In this document: one piece after another, positions 11,215 through 25,800 of the stretch | Layout: each line of letters opens with the position of its first letter | Position numbering within the stretch: the stretch's first letter is position 1 | Assembly (NCBI GenBank): GCA_015039465.1 | Contig: MU130372.1 | Location: 442,099-506,098 of the forward strand | Origin: Phlegmacium glaucopus | Taxonomy: Eukaryota > Basidiomycota > Agaricomycetes > Agaricales > Cortinariaceae | Direction of reading: 5' to 3' | Length of the DNA stretch: 64,000 bases | Translations under genes and position numbers: made by a program | The notes under the pieces: model-generated | Database searches by the model: none | What the model was told of the DNA's origin: nothing | Seen by the model: only the letters and a program-made list of their open reading frames with translations

Positions 11215-11400
11215 TTTATCGAATGATAACTAAGTTAGGAAGTTGTGTGCCCGTTTTGATAACGCTCCGAGGCAGAAAGATTATTGGATAGAGGAACGAA
11301 AAACTATTATAGATAGGTTAGGAAGCTGGGTGACCGTTTTGATAATGATCTGAGGCAGGAAGGTCGTTGGATAGTGGAGTGACAAACGAATATAGATAGG
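11215..11400. repeat. Two-copy direct tandem repeat, about 92 bp
   Basis: The unit TTAGGAAG...GTTTTGATAA...GAGGCAG...TTGGATAG...TATAGATAG occurs twice in direct orientation (about 11232-11310 and 11318-11400), with roughly 15-20% divergence. Confidence 0.7.
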
Positions 11401-11673
11401 GAGAGAAGTTGATTCGCGGTGAGAGTGGACTCCCGGCCCGAAACAGAGAAATAGACAAGACCTGAATCTACAACGAACATATCTCGCGTCAACAGGCAGA
11501 AAGAAACCGTAGCAAAAAATAAGTGTATTCCAGAAACTATCCAACTAGATCAACCATGCGCCGTTTTGCGAGGTGCTTCGACAATAGTACCAGCGCTTTC
11601 CGAGCAGCACGCTGCGCCCTCTGACAGTGATCGAAAGCCAAGCCACAACTCGTCTTGAGGACGTGTGAAGAGT

Positions 11674-14199
<2,526 letters not shown>

Positions 14200-14207
14200 T
14201 ATAAAAG
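14200..14207 (+). promoter_or_regulatory. TATA box of the 93-residue gene
   Basis: TATAAAAG about 95 bp upstream of the ATG at 14302, followed by a purine-rich then C-rich leader. The spacing fits transcription starting near 14230. Confidence 0.6.
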
Positions 14208-14301
14208 AAAAAAGGAAGGGCAGGAGACGCCTCAGAATCCACCCTCGCCCCCAACTCCAAGTAGCCCACAGTAATTTCGTACTCGACTTTTCTCCTACAC
14301 T

Positions 14302-14643
14302 ATGCGTGCTACTGCTGTCCTCCAGGCTCTCAAGACAATTACTATGTCAATCTTCCAAGGCAATTCTGCCGCACAGGCCTTCGCTCAGACGCGTATTCAT
14401 CGCCACTACGCCTTAAAGAATCTCGAGGCAAGAGGAGCTGAGATAGCAGAAGTCGCGCAAGTAGCCTTCTCTTTTCCACTTTTTCCCTCGATACTAAAAC
14501 TCTGAAATAGCCCCACAGAGTGGCATGGTGAAGGAGGGAAGAGTGGCAACAATAAGACTGGCCATCTTACCGTGCGCTTCAAAAAAAGGGACGGAACTTT
14601 CGTTACCACCCATCATGTATATCAAGACGATTCCCACTATTAA
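14302..14643 (+). CDS. Small protein of unknown function, 93 residues
   Basis: Two exons, 14302-14460 and 14521-14643, joined across a 60-bp GT-AG intron with a TACTAAAAC-like branch site, give 93 residues and a TAA stop. The first half is Ala-rich and helix-prone (MRATAVLQALKTITMSIFQ...RHYALKNLEARGAEIAEVAQ). The second half is short, polar and His-rich (WHGEGGKSGNN, then TGHLTVRFKKRDGTFVTTHH). A consensus TATA box upstream, the intron and the continuous frame support a real gene. No family is recognised. The N-terminus has no clear signal peptide. Confidence 0.6.
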
Positions 14644-14945
14644 CTATTTACTATGAGATCATTTATCCTCGTCGTCGTTTCTTCCCTTCCTTATCCTCTG
14701 ACCAGTGACCACCACGTCGTTTTATAGTTCGCCGTTCCATACTTTAACAATAGATACAGTGTACTGACATTCCTTTGGCACACATCTTGTATCTCACCTT
14801 CCCGTCAACTTTTCCAAAAAAAAAAAGAAAAAAGATTTTGCAAATTAAGGCCACTTCTTTTATGATGTTGTCATCAAGGGTACTCGGGTAACTGAAAAAA
14901 ATATACAGGGTCAATTTTTTTGCTAAACATACATTAACATAATGG

Positions 14946-15330
14946 TCAAGGGGGCACCAGGATCAGAATCCCGGACCAGTACCTGGTTAGTTAGTCCAGC
15001 CGCAGGCCCCGAAAAAAAAAATTGTACCTGTCATTTTTCATCATTTGAGCATCATTTTAATAGAGATGAGCTTTAACATACTGTAAATAATTATAATAAA
15101 GAATTTCTACTATGTTGACAGTCTTGGAATAGTTTTGCGAGTGTGATGGCTGAATTGATGCGCCATTAGATCCATCTAAATTTAGAAATAATTGTGTAAT
15201 ATTTAAATAATTATGTAAAATTACTATATATAGACATATCTTGCTTATGTTAGTTAGTTAGTCCAGCCAAAAAGTTCTTAACAAAAAAATTGACACCAGG
15301 TCTTTTTTTCTGATCCTGGTGCCCCCTTGA
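14946..15330. mobile_element. 385-bp MITE, TIR TCAAGGGGGCACC
   Basis: Ends are inverted TCAAGGGGGCACCAGGATCA. TAATGG flanks both sides (14940-14945 and 15331-15336). A second inner inverted segment (CCTGGTTAGTTAGTCCAGCC against TTAGTTAGTTAGTCCAGCC in direct or inverted arrangement) lies inside. Non-coding and AT-rich in the centre. Superfamily not assigned. Confidence 0.75.
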
Positions 15331-15558
15331 TAATGGTTGTATTCTATTTAGCTTTTGACGAGGGAAATGCTCCCACGTCGTTTGCCTTAATCTTCTACCT
15401 CCGAGTCTTCAACTACCCATGGCGAGAATGGCGGTGGGATTGGACTTAAATTGGTGTATGGGGCGGCAACTTGATCTGTTGTTTTCTTGCGTCGTTTTGC
15501 TTTACCCTTTGGACTCTGCATTCCGATCCAAATATATGACAGTATATTTCCTTGTTAG
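15331..15558. other. Short unassigned flank between MITE and hAT
   Basis: No recognisable gene; a 60-codon frame at 15419-15604 runs into the hAT end and is not supported. Confidence 0.4.
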
Positions 15559-15566
15559 GCGTGTAC

Positions 15567-18500
15567 TAGGGGTGCGCACCGTACCAATTCAGCGGCGGCC
15601 GTAGAGCTTTGGTGTCACTACGGCTACGGTTAGGCCGATACCGTACCATACTTAATTTTTCCTCAGTCTTCACGGTACGGTACGGGTAGCTAACAGCTGT
15701 TTTCGGCCGTTTTCTACTAAATTAATGAGACTACAATGAAATCTCCACTCGGAACAGCTAACTAAATGTCTCTATGGCACTCTTGCCAACCGAAGCCGCT
15801 GTTTTACCAGCATGAGTACCCGTATTGTGTCTGGAACTAAACTAGCACGACGCAGAGAAATTGTATCATGGCCCCCCGAAAAAATACACTCAACAGCAAC
15901 AGCAGAGCCTAGTAAATACATTAACTATCAGATAAACAGTGATGCTCGAAAAATAATAATTTGACTTACCTGGGATAGATAAAACATCACATGCAAGGAG
16001 ATAAAGATTTGGGAATTGCGAGCGCCTTCCAAGCCACCACTGCAGAGGTTTGCATGAGTCAAAGTCCTTGTGAGGGAGCTTGAAGAATTCTTCAAGCTCA
16101 TTGACAACAACACGATCCTTTTTTGCATAGCGTGATGTAAAGTTGACTTTCTGTGGTGAGCTGGGATAACCAGGGTGCGTTGAGGAAGTCATAGGTTTTG
16201 AAGAGGCAGAGCTGGCTGAAGGCGTGTGTCGATTGTGATAATTTAGTCTAAAGAAGGATTCAAGGTGGGATTTTGCCTGATTAATGTCATCAAGAAGAAG
16301 GGAATCAGATTCACAATCATCCGCAAGTCCTTCGTACATAATGCGGGGATCGAGAACTGCAAAAAAATAAATGATTTAGTACCAGAAAAATAAGGGAACT
16401 AAAAAACAGTTACGGGCAGCCCATGTGTAGTACGGAGATTCATCAGATCTATAATAATAGTCACTCAGTTTTAAATGAGCTTCAGTTAAGCCTTTTTGAA
16501 GCTGAGGCAGTGCGTTATCCGGAAGCTTCTGCAAAATGGAATGAATATGTTCCTGCAGTCCATGAAAGATGGCATGAATGGTTGAGAGCATGGGCTCCTT
16601 TGTTCGTGACATCTCAGTTGTAGCAGATCGAAAGGCCTTAAGCCATCCAGAAACCTGTGAAATAGCAGACCAGTCCTCTGGATCAAGCTCAAGAGCTCTG
16701 AGATCACGATGACGTCCCACAAAATCATCAATTTCTCTTGAAAAATCCAAAGCGCGTCCTGTATTTTTTCAGTAATGCAGACATTTTAAATCACTAATTA
16801 AAATACTCACGTAACATCTGATGAGTAGAGGACCAACGAGTTTTCACATCAAGTATCAGCATTAAAGCTTCTTGTCATTCCCCTCCATTCCGTCCTCGAA
16901 AGGAAGCCTCAAGCTGAGAAAGCCAACTTTGCTTCCGCTGTGGACTTGATCTGATTGCACGAATGATTTTGCGAAGCTACTTACAAGGTAAAAAAAGAAA
17001 TCTTCTCAATATAGAATAAAACTTACCTTCTCGACAGCAGGCAATATTTTACTGGATGTATCTACTGTAAGTGTGACAGTCTCGGAGACATTTGAGTCTT
17101 CATGAGCAGTTGCATCGTCATCTTGTTCCCGGCCGAGGGAGGCTGTTACTGAATCTTGATAATTTCCATTACGCGATGCTGCCTTTTGGGATTCGGCCTT
17201 TGAAATGGCTCCGATAGCTTCAAGTAACTGTATAAAATAATTTATTGTATCTCAAAAGAATCAGTTTGAAGCAACAAAAACCTTGATTGCTGCGAGATGG
17301 ATGGTGTGAGGTAGACAACAAAGTCTAGCCCAGCTTGGGTTGAACTCTATTCCCTCCTTCTCAGCTCTGGAAGCAATTCCATCAACCATGGTGTCGTTAT
17401 TTGATGCGTTATCAAGCATGAATGCAAATATCTAGATCAAAAAATAAGAAATGTGTATATGTCATAAATATGTAATAAATTTGTCGCAACATTACCCGAT
17501 TCTCTATCCCATATTGCTTCAAGGTTTCCCATACAACCTCAGCCATATTTTCACCAGAATGTTCCCCCACAAGTTCTTGAAAATCAATTAAAAGTTCCTC
17601 TAGTACATTTTAACATAAATAATGAAGATGAAAGACACCGAAATAATACTCACCGAGATTACCATTCTTATTTACATAATGCGCAACGATGGCAAGGAAA
17701 GCATAGTTATTACTAGATGTCCATGCGTCGAGTGAGATACTTATTTTTCCTTCAACTTCGTTCTAGAATACATAGTAAAAACCTTAAGCATATAAAAACA
17801 ACATAAAGGTTTTTTTCACCTTGAACATTTCTTTTGTTGATGCAATTGTATCATCGCCCATCTTCATGATTCGTCGCTTGATTGTGTCACGATGCAGGAT
17901 TTTCAGTGAAGGCGAAGGATGATGAGCGTATGTCAACATGTCACAAAATTCCTGCCTGTCAACCTCTTCGAAAGGTTGATCACAGGAGACCACCCATTCG
18001 GCCACAAGCTGGTCAAATTTGTCCTGATCCCATGGACCCTTAGTCAAAGAAAATTGAGCGTGAACAATACAAATATATTTATGAGACTTACTGTAGCATT
18101 TTCAGCTTGCTTTTCAAATGCGTGACAAATATTTTTGGAGGCAACCTCGAGCTTTTTGATATATTCTTTGGTTTGTGTAGAATCAAAAGCCTTTTTACCC
18201 GATGCAATTGTGATCTCGTCTTCAGTAATGGGCTGACTTGATGGCCGTTGTTTCAATAATAGAAAAAGTTGGTACATAACTGCCGAGCTACTTTTCAAGT
18301 TATTTACCATCGCTAAAATTATAGTACATGTTGGTTAGTAATAAATTTTTGAGTAAATCTGTCAATAACATACTGGTAAGGTTCGACTTTCCTGACTTCT
18401 TAAGTGTGAATACTTTTCGGTTGCCATGATAACATTTATAGTGTTTATCTCTGGTCTCCCCTACACTACCATCTGCCCCATGCTCAACTTGTTCATAAAA

Positions 18501-19700
18501 ATAGTAAATGGGGTTCTTGGTTTTGGGTTCCGAGCCGGACTGTAACAATTAGCTTGTAATAATCTGAAAAATGATATTGACTAAATACCTTCTTGTCAGC
18601 TTTTTGCGATGACGCAGTTTGAGAGTCAACAACTTCCTCTATGATGGTGTTAGGATTTAGTGGTGTCTGTCTTTGAGGCAGCAGGTCATCATCTTTGACT
18701 TCCTCAATTGTAACTTGGGGCCTCCGATTCCTCTGCGAACTACGACCTGTGGCTGAAATTGTTTTTGATGCGAGAATGTCAGCAATCTAAAATGTTGTTA
18801 TGAACTTGCTTATATTTACTATTAAGACCATGAACTACTCACCTCTGCATTTGAAGGAGGGTCGTCAACATTGCTACTCGACTGCTCAGAATCCTCCAAC
18901 CGATGAGAATTGGTTTTGTAGTTGCTATCATGTGATTCATCACTCTTCGCAACATTGTCATTTTCAAGCTTAGATTTTTTTGCAATATTCTTCCGACTCC
19001 TCCGTGACTTGCGCTTAACAGCGGCTGTTGCAGTCTTAGCAGTTTTCGGCCAAAGTTCTTCGCCTTCCGAGTTTTGATTTTCAGTAGCAATGTACGTTGA
19101 CATGAGAGTGCCTCTATTTTTTCGACTCCCTGAAAGAAAAAAACAGAAGGTAAAAAATCAAATTAAGAATTGCAGAAAAATCATTACCTCGACTAGCAAC
19201 AGAAGGGCCGGTAGCAGCACGAGCATCAGTTTCAGATTCATAAAAGTCTATCTGTGAGGCATCTTGTAGATTTCCGGATGCATCAAGAGCACATCCATTG
19301 ATGACGCTATCCATTTTCAAGAAAAGTTAAAGAAAATATGGCAGAGAAAATTTGATAGAGAAAAAAAGATGATATAGGTACCATCATAGGATCGCTGGTG
19401 CATCAAAAATCTCAGGGAAATGTTAAAAATTGATTGAAAGAATGATGAGTTGACATTATTACTTGCACGATGGTGATGGTTGCCAGCCAAAGTTGCGTTG
19501 ACAATAATTAAAGTGCGAAAATTAAAGCTCTCGCCGTATCCGTATGTGACCGTATACAGCCGTATATCTATGGCACCTACGGCAAGCAACCGTACCGCTA
19601 CCGAACCGTAGATTATATTATTTTCATGGCCACGGTACGGTGACGGTGGCCGACATACGGTTGCCGTATACCGTAGATACGGCAGCGGTGCGCAGCCCTA
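15567..19700. mobile_element. Full-length hAT transposon, 4134 bp, 8-bp target duplication
   Basis: Left end TAGGGGTGCGCACCG, right end inverted TAGGGCTGCGCACCG. The target duplication GCGTGTAC is perfect (15559-15566 and 19701-19708). Both subterminal regions (15590-15700 and 19530-19690) are crowded with TACGGT/ACCGTA words, probable transposase binding sites. The interior encodes a complete hAT transposase on the minus strand. This is the only element in the window with an almost intact transposase, and it could be the helper for the short hAT-ended elements only if their differing ends are recognised, which is doubtful. Confidence 0.92.
15772..19314 (-). pseudogene. hAT transposase, 14 exons, one premature stop
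   Basis: Exons on the minus strand: 19314-19188, 19129-18843, 18786-18589, 18539-18374, 18312-18092, 18038-17820, 17762-17654, 17599-17496, 17431-17282, 17227-17027, 16976-16811, 16758-16414, 16356-15970 and 15908-15772. All 13 introns are 49-64 bp GT-AG, and total coding length is 2817 nt (938 codons plus stop). Motifs: BED-like KHYKCYHGNRKVF, FDQLVAEWVVSCDQPFEEV, ISLDAWTSSNNYAFLAIVAH, MLDNASNNDTMV (catalytic Asp region), LPHTIHLAAIKLLEAIGA, LDVKTRWSSTHQMLRRAL, and the C-terminal dimerisation block LEEFFKLPHKDF...WWLGRRSQFPNLY, then SAVAVECIFSGGHDTISLRR. The only defect seen is an in-frame TGA at 16875-16877 (codon 628), just before LMLILDVKTRW. Everything else looks functional, so inactivation is recent, unless the stop is read through or is a sequencing error. 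Confidence 0.88.
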
Positions 19701-19714
19701 GCGTGTACTACACT

Positions 19715-20236
19715 TAGTGTTTGGAAGTCCAGTCCAGTCCGGTTTTTTGGTATTTTTGGACAGGACCGGGACCGCAACCGGTCCACCTAGCTTCTAGAAG
19801 GTCAAAAGACCGGACTGGACCGATTAGGACCGGTCCACATCGGTTTTTTGCAGTCCTGGACCAGACTTTTGACAAATACCGGTCATATTTTCATATATAA
19901 GATCAAACAAATATGTAGATGTGATCTATACCTTTAGAATAAGCTCAAGAACGTTAAATTCCGTTGGGAATTGACAATTTCATGGTGATATTATTGGTTT
20001 CCTACTATTTTGTGTACATTTTTACTGTTTTATTTTTTTCTCAGTGAATATTTGACCAATAAATACGATCTTTATCTCGTTCGAAAGGGAAAAATAAGGG
20101 CTACAAAACTACCGGTCTTTTAGCAGTCTTTGATTCTCAAAAACCAAAAAACCGGACTGCTGGTCCGGTCTTTTGCAGTCTGGTCCAGTCTTTTTCCAGT
20201 CTTTTTCCAGTCCTGCAACTGGACTTCCAAACACTA
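19715..20236. mobile_element. hAT-type MITE with GGTCCGGTC-word subterminal repeats
   Basis: Ends are inverted TAGTGTTTGGAAGTCCAG. The 8-bp duplication ACTACACT is perfect (19707-19714 and 20237-20244). Its left duplication overlaps by 2 bp the right duplication of the neighbouring full-length hAT, so it landed 6 bp from it. The ends are built of GACCGGACTGG/CAGTCCGGT words and the centre is AT-rich. Length 522 bp. Confidence 0.9.
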
Positions 20237-20263
20237 ACTACACTACAAAACAGAACCAGTGAA

Positions 20264-20519
20264 TCAAGATTTAATCCATGCATGTTCAAGCAATTCAGCA
20301 GCACTGGCACTAGCTCGGTCTGAAGGCCTCAACCGCAACATTGACTGCAAAAAATTGATACAAAGTGGCTTGTCAAGACTCAACATTGTCCAAAACACAA
20401 TAGGCATCCAGAGCCTGCTCCAGATTCCGAATGTTCTGAACCTAGATGGACACTCATCAGCAAAACTCCAACTGTGTGGCTGGTCTGGAGCCAGATGTGC
20501 CAGATGCTTCCACACTGCC
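20264..20519 (-). pseudogene. Protein-kinase C-lobe fragment
   Basis: The minus-strand frame ends LRLRPSDRASASAAELLEHAWIKS-stop, a typical end of a eukaryotic protein-kinase C-lobe (compare the SRPK-like kinase's end DPTKRLSAGQLLEHPWL). Nothing upstream of about 20519 reads as kinase, and there are no catalytic motifs, so this is a stranded 3' exon fragment, perhaps carried by the repeat that starts here (also seen inverted at 51.1 kb). Confidence 0.55.
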
Positions 20520-20666
20520 AGAATCGCACATATGATGGCCCATTCCTCAGGTCAAAGACCAAAAGGCAAAATCACATTATGTATGGCTATAGTCTGAGCA
20601 GTGGAGTGAGCTCATGGGTGGTATATGTCTGTCATAGACAGGTGAGCTGATGCCCCCACCAAGGCA
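20520..20666 (+). repeat. Segment shared (inverted) with 51075-51215
   Basis: GTCAAAGACCA...CACATTATGTATGG...GAGTGAGCTCATGG...TGTCTGTCATAGACAGGTGAGC is also present in reverse complement at 51075-51215. In both places it adjoins the same kind of degenerate minisatellite. Confidence 0.7.
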
Positions 20667-20674
20667 GTCGGGAC

Positions 20675-21382
20675 TAGTGATGTGCCGGGCCCGGCTTTGA
20701 GCTGGAAGCCAGGCCAAGCCAAGCCATTTTAGGCTGGGCCATAGGTGACGGCCCAGGAATGGCTTTGGCCCACCCCAGGATAGCTCAAAGCCAAAGCCAG
20801 CGGCTCAGGCCGTGGCTTTAGCACCAGAATTATTTTTTAATAATTTGGATTTATTATACAGTCTCTTATCTCAGTCTTCAGAATGCACACCAAAAATTCT
20901 GAAAGTTATTTGGTTATCACAAGTGACATTTTCATCACCCTTCATGGCCGTTGCTTTGGATCTTGTTCTGATCGTGACAAAAATGTCACATTGAAGCACA
21001 ACCAAATAACCTTCATAAATTTTGATGTGCAAGATACAATCCGTAAAGAATGAAACTGCCTTGTTTATGGCAGCAAAAGCCGCTCCTGATTACATAACCA
21101 GCAATTGAACCACTTTAGATTCCCTTTTCAAAGAGCTCTTGCATGATTAACTTTGAATATTTAGTCTGTCATTATTTGATTAGTCTACATCACTAATATT
21201 ATCCAAATATCTGATTTCCGTGGGGTTACCATAATGAAATGTAGAAGTACTGTCAAAAGCTGTGGCCTGGGCTGAGCCAGCTTTGGGGGCTTTGGCTTGG
21301 CCCAGGTTTTTGTGAGGCTGGAGCCAGCTGAAGCCAGGCCAAAGCCATGGCTTTTGGGCCAAGCTGGGCCGGAACATCACCA
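20675..21382. mobile_element. hAT-type MITE with GGCCAAAGCC-word subterminal repeats
   Basis: Ends TAGTGATGTGCCGGGC and inverted TGGTGATGTTCCGGCC; perfect 8-bp duplication GTCGGGAC (20667-20674 and 21383-21390). The ends are built from GGCCAAGCC/GGCTTTGGCC words; the centre (about 20830-21240) is AT-rich and non-coding. Length 708 bp. Confidence 0.88.
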
Positions 21383-21468
21383 GTCGGGACCAGCTACTAC
21401 CAGAAAACATTTGGCTCAGAATTGAATCGGCCCCCCCCAAAAAAAATTTGTGCTTACTGGGTCCTGAA

Positions 21469-21978
21469 TAGTGATTGTCAAGGGTTTCAAAACCTCTGGA
21501 GGGTCTGGGGTAAGGGTACAGAGGGTAGGGGTAAGGGCTTTTCAAGGGTTTCAATTTCTATTTTTAACATAAGATTTTGTCAAAATCTTAGCATTTGTCT
21601 GCATCCAAGTTATATAAATTCTACATTATTGGATTTAATAAGTATAAAACTGAACAATAAACTAAATATTGCAATATTTCCTTGTTTAAGAAGGCAAAAA
21701 TAAGTGAATTTGACATATTGAGGCAGTTATCTATTCTAAATTACATGTAATAGAGCTATTAATGCTTGATAAGGTAAATAAAACATGGTAGGTAATTAGA
21801 TCTATATATATATAAGCCTTAGAGTAAATACCCTTGACCATACCCCTGTACCCTTCATACCCCTCAAAACCCTTACCCTTACCCTCCAAAACCCCTACCC
21901 CTGTCCTGGGGTAGGGGTTTGGAGGGTAAGGGTAAGGGTACAGAAGTTTTACCCCAGGGTTACCCCTGACAATCACTA
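21469..21978. mobile_element. hAT-type MITE with GGGTAAGGG-word subterminal repeats
   Basis: Ends TAGTGATTGTCAAGGG and inverted TAGTGATTGTCAGGGG; perfect 8-bp duplication GTCCTGAA (21461-21468 and 21979-21986). The subterminal DNA is GGGTAAGGGTA/TACCCTTACCC words. Length 510 bp, no gene. Confidence 0.9.
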
Positions 21979-22600
21979 GTCCTGAAGCTGGAACATATTG
22001 CAGACAATAGGGTCAGACCCGACTCAAGAATTGAATCGGTAGCTAGAGAACATTATTCTAGGCAATCGGGTTGGACCCGGTTTGGGAACTAAATTGGTAG
22101 CTACAAAATAGTCTGGGCCTCCCGGGTCGGAACATAATTTTTAACCAGTAGGATAATATTGTGGGCAATCAGGTCAGACCCAATTTGAGAACTAAATCAG
22201 TAGCTAGAAAATAGTCTGGGCCTACCGGGTCGGAACTGATTTACAATATTGTGGGCCTACCGGTCAGACCCGAATGGTTTCTGACCTAGGCAGAGAATAT
22301 TTTGATTCAGTTTGGACCTGGTAGTCCCAGATTAATTTCTGGCTACTGATTCAATTCTCAATTTGGGTCTGACCAGACTGCCAATAATATTTCCGGCTGG
22401 CTACCAAATCAGCCAAAACATATTCTCGGCCTACCGGATTAGGACAGAATGGGCACTGGCATTCCGGTCACCACCACTGGGAGCTCAATTCCAGCCAGAA
22501 TGCTTCCTGGGCATTCTGGCGACAACCCGCAATGAAGTCCCAATGCTGCCTGGGTTTTGGGTGACCACCAGAATTCAATGTGGAATATATGTAAAATACA
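21979..22600. repeat. Degenerate minisatellite (CCGGGTCGGAAC / AATATTGTGGGC type)
   Basis: Repeated blocks such as GGTCAGACCC, GAATCGGTAGCTAGA, AATATTNTGGGC and CCTACCGGGTCGGAAC recur every 40-70 bp in variable order. The same vocabulary in reverse complement fills 49900-51070. No coding capacity. Confidence 0.7.
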
Positions 22601-24089
22601 TCTCTGAAATCAGCTGCATATTGTTGAAAATGATAATATCAGATTATTTCAGTCCAAACACTAAATTTTTCTAACACATTTCAAGGGAACAGCCAGATGG
22701 TTTTTCCAATGCCTCCCTATCTGGACCAAATGTCCAATGATTCACTTAAGAGTTTATTGTCAGCAATTGGCCTAACATCCAAGGGAGGATATCAACTTAC
22801 TTTATTCCACATGGGCACGCTCTGTAACAAGGGGTTTTGGAACAAGCAGACCCGATGATACAGTGTAAATGTGTATATGCATGGATATTCACATTTTTCC
22901 AGAAATAACCCTAATTAATTAATTAAAACTAAACTATTGATGCAATCTGGCACAGTGAGGGTCATTAATGGTGACTACACCAGTTGATTAAACAGAAATT
23001 GTAATGAAAGGATCACAGCATAAGGCTGGAGATATATTATGGTGTGAATTCACCTAATTGTCACACTGTCTAATAATTGAACTTCCTGGCTAAAACCACA
23101 AATATCCGTGACAGCTATCAGGGAGTATATTACAATATTATGTAAATATTAAGTCTACACTACGAGGGGATTTGTCTGGTGCATCTGGAGCTATGTCTAA
23201 AGGCAGAAGATGAAGACTTGTACTCTAACCAAAGTAAAGTCACAAGTGTTACAAAAAGAACACATGAGTAAATAAAGAGAGCCAGGCTACTTGATGCAAA
23301 CCCAAACAGGATATTTGTGGAACAGTTACAAATGATTAGCTGGAATAATAATAAGAACAATAATGGGTTGCAGAGGGACCAATAGCGGGTCACAGCAAAC
23401 CAAATATCAATTACACTAATAGTTTATTGTTTATTTTGTATAAGTAGGATAGAAAAGCTTGTAAATAAATTATCGGATTGCACCCAGCTACCTTCTCAGT
23501 TTTACATTGTGTGAACTAGAGTTGGGAAGTGCTAGCATCCTGGTCAAATATATTGTTTATGACATTGGTTGTCAAATTGGTATTGGTTACCAAATAGCTT
23601 GATTATTGACATTAGTTGTCAAATTGGGTTGAAGTTGGTCTTCAAAAATTAGAACAAAGTTTATTACAACTATAAAGTAAAACAAACCATACATGTGTGT
23701 ATGGAATTAAATAAGGGAATGGTCATACTTTCTAGGAGACCCGAGCAACACCTTAGTAGTGTTTTTGTTGATGTTATGGTGTTTTACACCATTTCACTAA
23801 CAACTCACTGCAAACATATCACCGAGGATCAGCGAAAACAAATACCTTATACCGACAACCTACACCAGGGATGTGTTTGTGCTCCTTCATGTTTTTCCAG
23901 TATCGGCCAACATATGTACCGATCTTCCAGGGGAAACCAGCATTTGTGCGGTATTGTACAAGCTGACCTTTGCCGATTTGGCCCATTGTGTGAAGAATGA
24001 GTGACTGCCAATTGGTAAGCAAAACAAGCCATGAACTCGTGCCTTTGGATTCAGGGCTTGCCGGGGGCTCCGCCCCCTGGACCCCTGGC
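22601..24089. other. Unassigned AT-rich region
   Basis: No recognisable gene. Frames at 23160-23393 and 23819-24109 (minus) lack conserved motifs. A GGGGGCTCCGCCCCC hairpin lies near 24063. Confidence 0.4.
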
Positions 24090-24094
24090 TGCAT

Positions 24095-24260
24095 CACAAC
24101 AGTGGACACTGTTTCTTATCCCAATAGTGGACACTGTCTCTTATTAAAAGAGTGGACACCATCTCTTATCTCAATAGTGGACACAGTAACTTATCCCAAT
24201 TTTTTTTATCTCAGTAGTAGACCCTGTCTGATATCCCAAGAGTAGACTCACCCAAGCATC
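24095..24260 (+). repeat. Six-copy tandem repeat, about 27-bp unit
   Basis: The unit AGTGGACACTGTCTCTTATC is repeated with variation from 24095 to about 24250 (AGTGGACACTGTTTC, AGTGGACACTGTCTC, AGTGGACACCATCTC, AGTGGACACAGTAAC, AGTAGACCCTGTCTG, AGTAGACTCACC). Confidence 0.75.
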
Positions 24261-24869
24261 TGGGGGTATTTCTATCACCCATCCACTCTCTCAAAAACTC
24301 TCTAAGGATTTTTTATAAATCCTACCCTATCTAAATAATATTAAAACATCTAAATAACTCAAATCAATTTATTTTATCTCTTTTTCACTTAATTTACACT
24401 TAAAATACTTTCATTTTCTGAACTTACATCCAGAACCATCATAAATCATAAGAACCTTTCTCTTCTCTCTTCCCAATTTATGTCTGCTTGAATAATAGTT
24501 AGTGAAAACTTTTACTCAAATACACCCCAATTATACTTAGTAATAGTAGACCCATCTGAGCATCTCAGACTATGAACATCCATCCACCCATCATCAAATA
24601 TAGCCAATAATCATCATGAGTCATTCATTCATAAATTTATGTCATAATATCATATTCTGTCCTGAGGTGTGTAGGTGAACAATTGTGAGATACCCCTGAC
24701 ACGACACCTATCATACACTGCCATACAGGAGTTTCAGAGGAAGGCATTGCTGTTGTTGCGTAAATCCTTCTTTCCTGTCACTCAATTAATCAACATCCTA
24801 CACTCACCACATAAATATTAATCATGTAACTGATATTTTTCATTTTCTACAAATTCCCCTCATCTAAAT
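24261..24869. other. AT-rich, nothing recognised
   Basis: Low-GC sequence with C/A-rich runs. Some phrases (for example TTACTCAAATACACCC) recur in the repeats that follow, so it may be a decayed further copy. Confidence 0.35.
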
Positions 24870-25800
24870 GGTCTATATCCAAATAATGAACACACACATA
24901 ACATCATTCCTTGAACTTTGTTTTCTCTTCCTATTTTATTTCTACTTCCACCCTACCCTTTCAGAAATCATTACTTCTTACTTTTTACTCAAATACACTC
25001 TGGTCATACCCTGTATGCATATTGAATGTATCTATTATACATTGAACTTGAACCTCATTTATATTTTCTCAACTTCAAAATTGTAGCTGGATTAATAGTA
25101 GCTCCACACATCCTAAATCATATCAAATCTTTAATCCATCACATCCAAATTAATTTATCTCAATTTTTCATTTTCAAAATTCTCATAGTACAGTATTCCA
25201 ATACAAAACAGAGAAGCCTCATTTCTGCCCCACTCATTTATACCCATCTAACCATATTCCCATCTCTATCCACCTCTCTGTCTTCATTTATATTCCCACT
25301 CACATTGTTGTCTTTACCATCCTCCCATTCACTCAAATTAAAACACAGAAACTCTATTCATGTTCCAATGTTCTTTTTTATTTATTCTCAATTTATCTCC
25401 ACTCACTTATCTGTCACATGAACACACACAGAACATCTTCCATAAGATCCTTAAGCTTTGTTTTTTCTTCCTATTTTATTTTCACTTCCACCCTCCCTTT
25501 TCAGAAATAATTAGTTCTTATTTTTCACTCACTCTGGCCATACCCTGTATCCATCATTGAATATATCTATTATACATTGAAGTAAATCATATCAAATATT
25601 TAATCCATCACACCTAACCACCACCCCACTCATCTATACCCATCTAACCATATTCCCTCCCATCTCCATCCACCTCTCTGTCTTCATTTATCTTCCCACT
25701 CATATTTTTATTGTAACCATCCTCCCATTCACTCAAATAAAATCTCTATTCATGTTCCAATTTTGTTTTTTATTCTCAATTTATCTGACATTCCCACTCA
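24870..25800 (+). repeat. Diverged direct duplication, about 0.5-kb unit
   Basis: 24900-25050 matches 25440-25590 (CTTTGTTTTCTCTTCCTATTTT...CATACCCTGTAT...CTATTATACATTGAA), and 25220-25345 matches 25615-25745 (CCCATCTAACCATATTCCC...CCACCTCTCTGTCTTC). Same orientation and order, with indels in the second copy. Confidence 0.7.

Noticed and set aside
21480..21960. Telomere-like GGGTAAGGG / CCCTTACCC repeats
   Set aside because: The unit is irregular, differs from TTAGGG, and is confined to the two ends of one hAT-type MITE.
23819..24109. 96-codon minus-strand frame
   Set aside because: Overlaps a tandem repeat and a GC hairpin, no introns or motifs, no support beyond being open.
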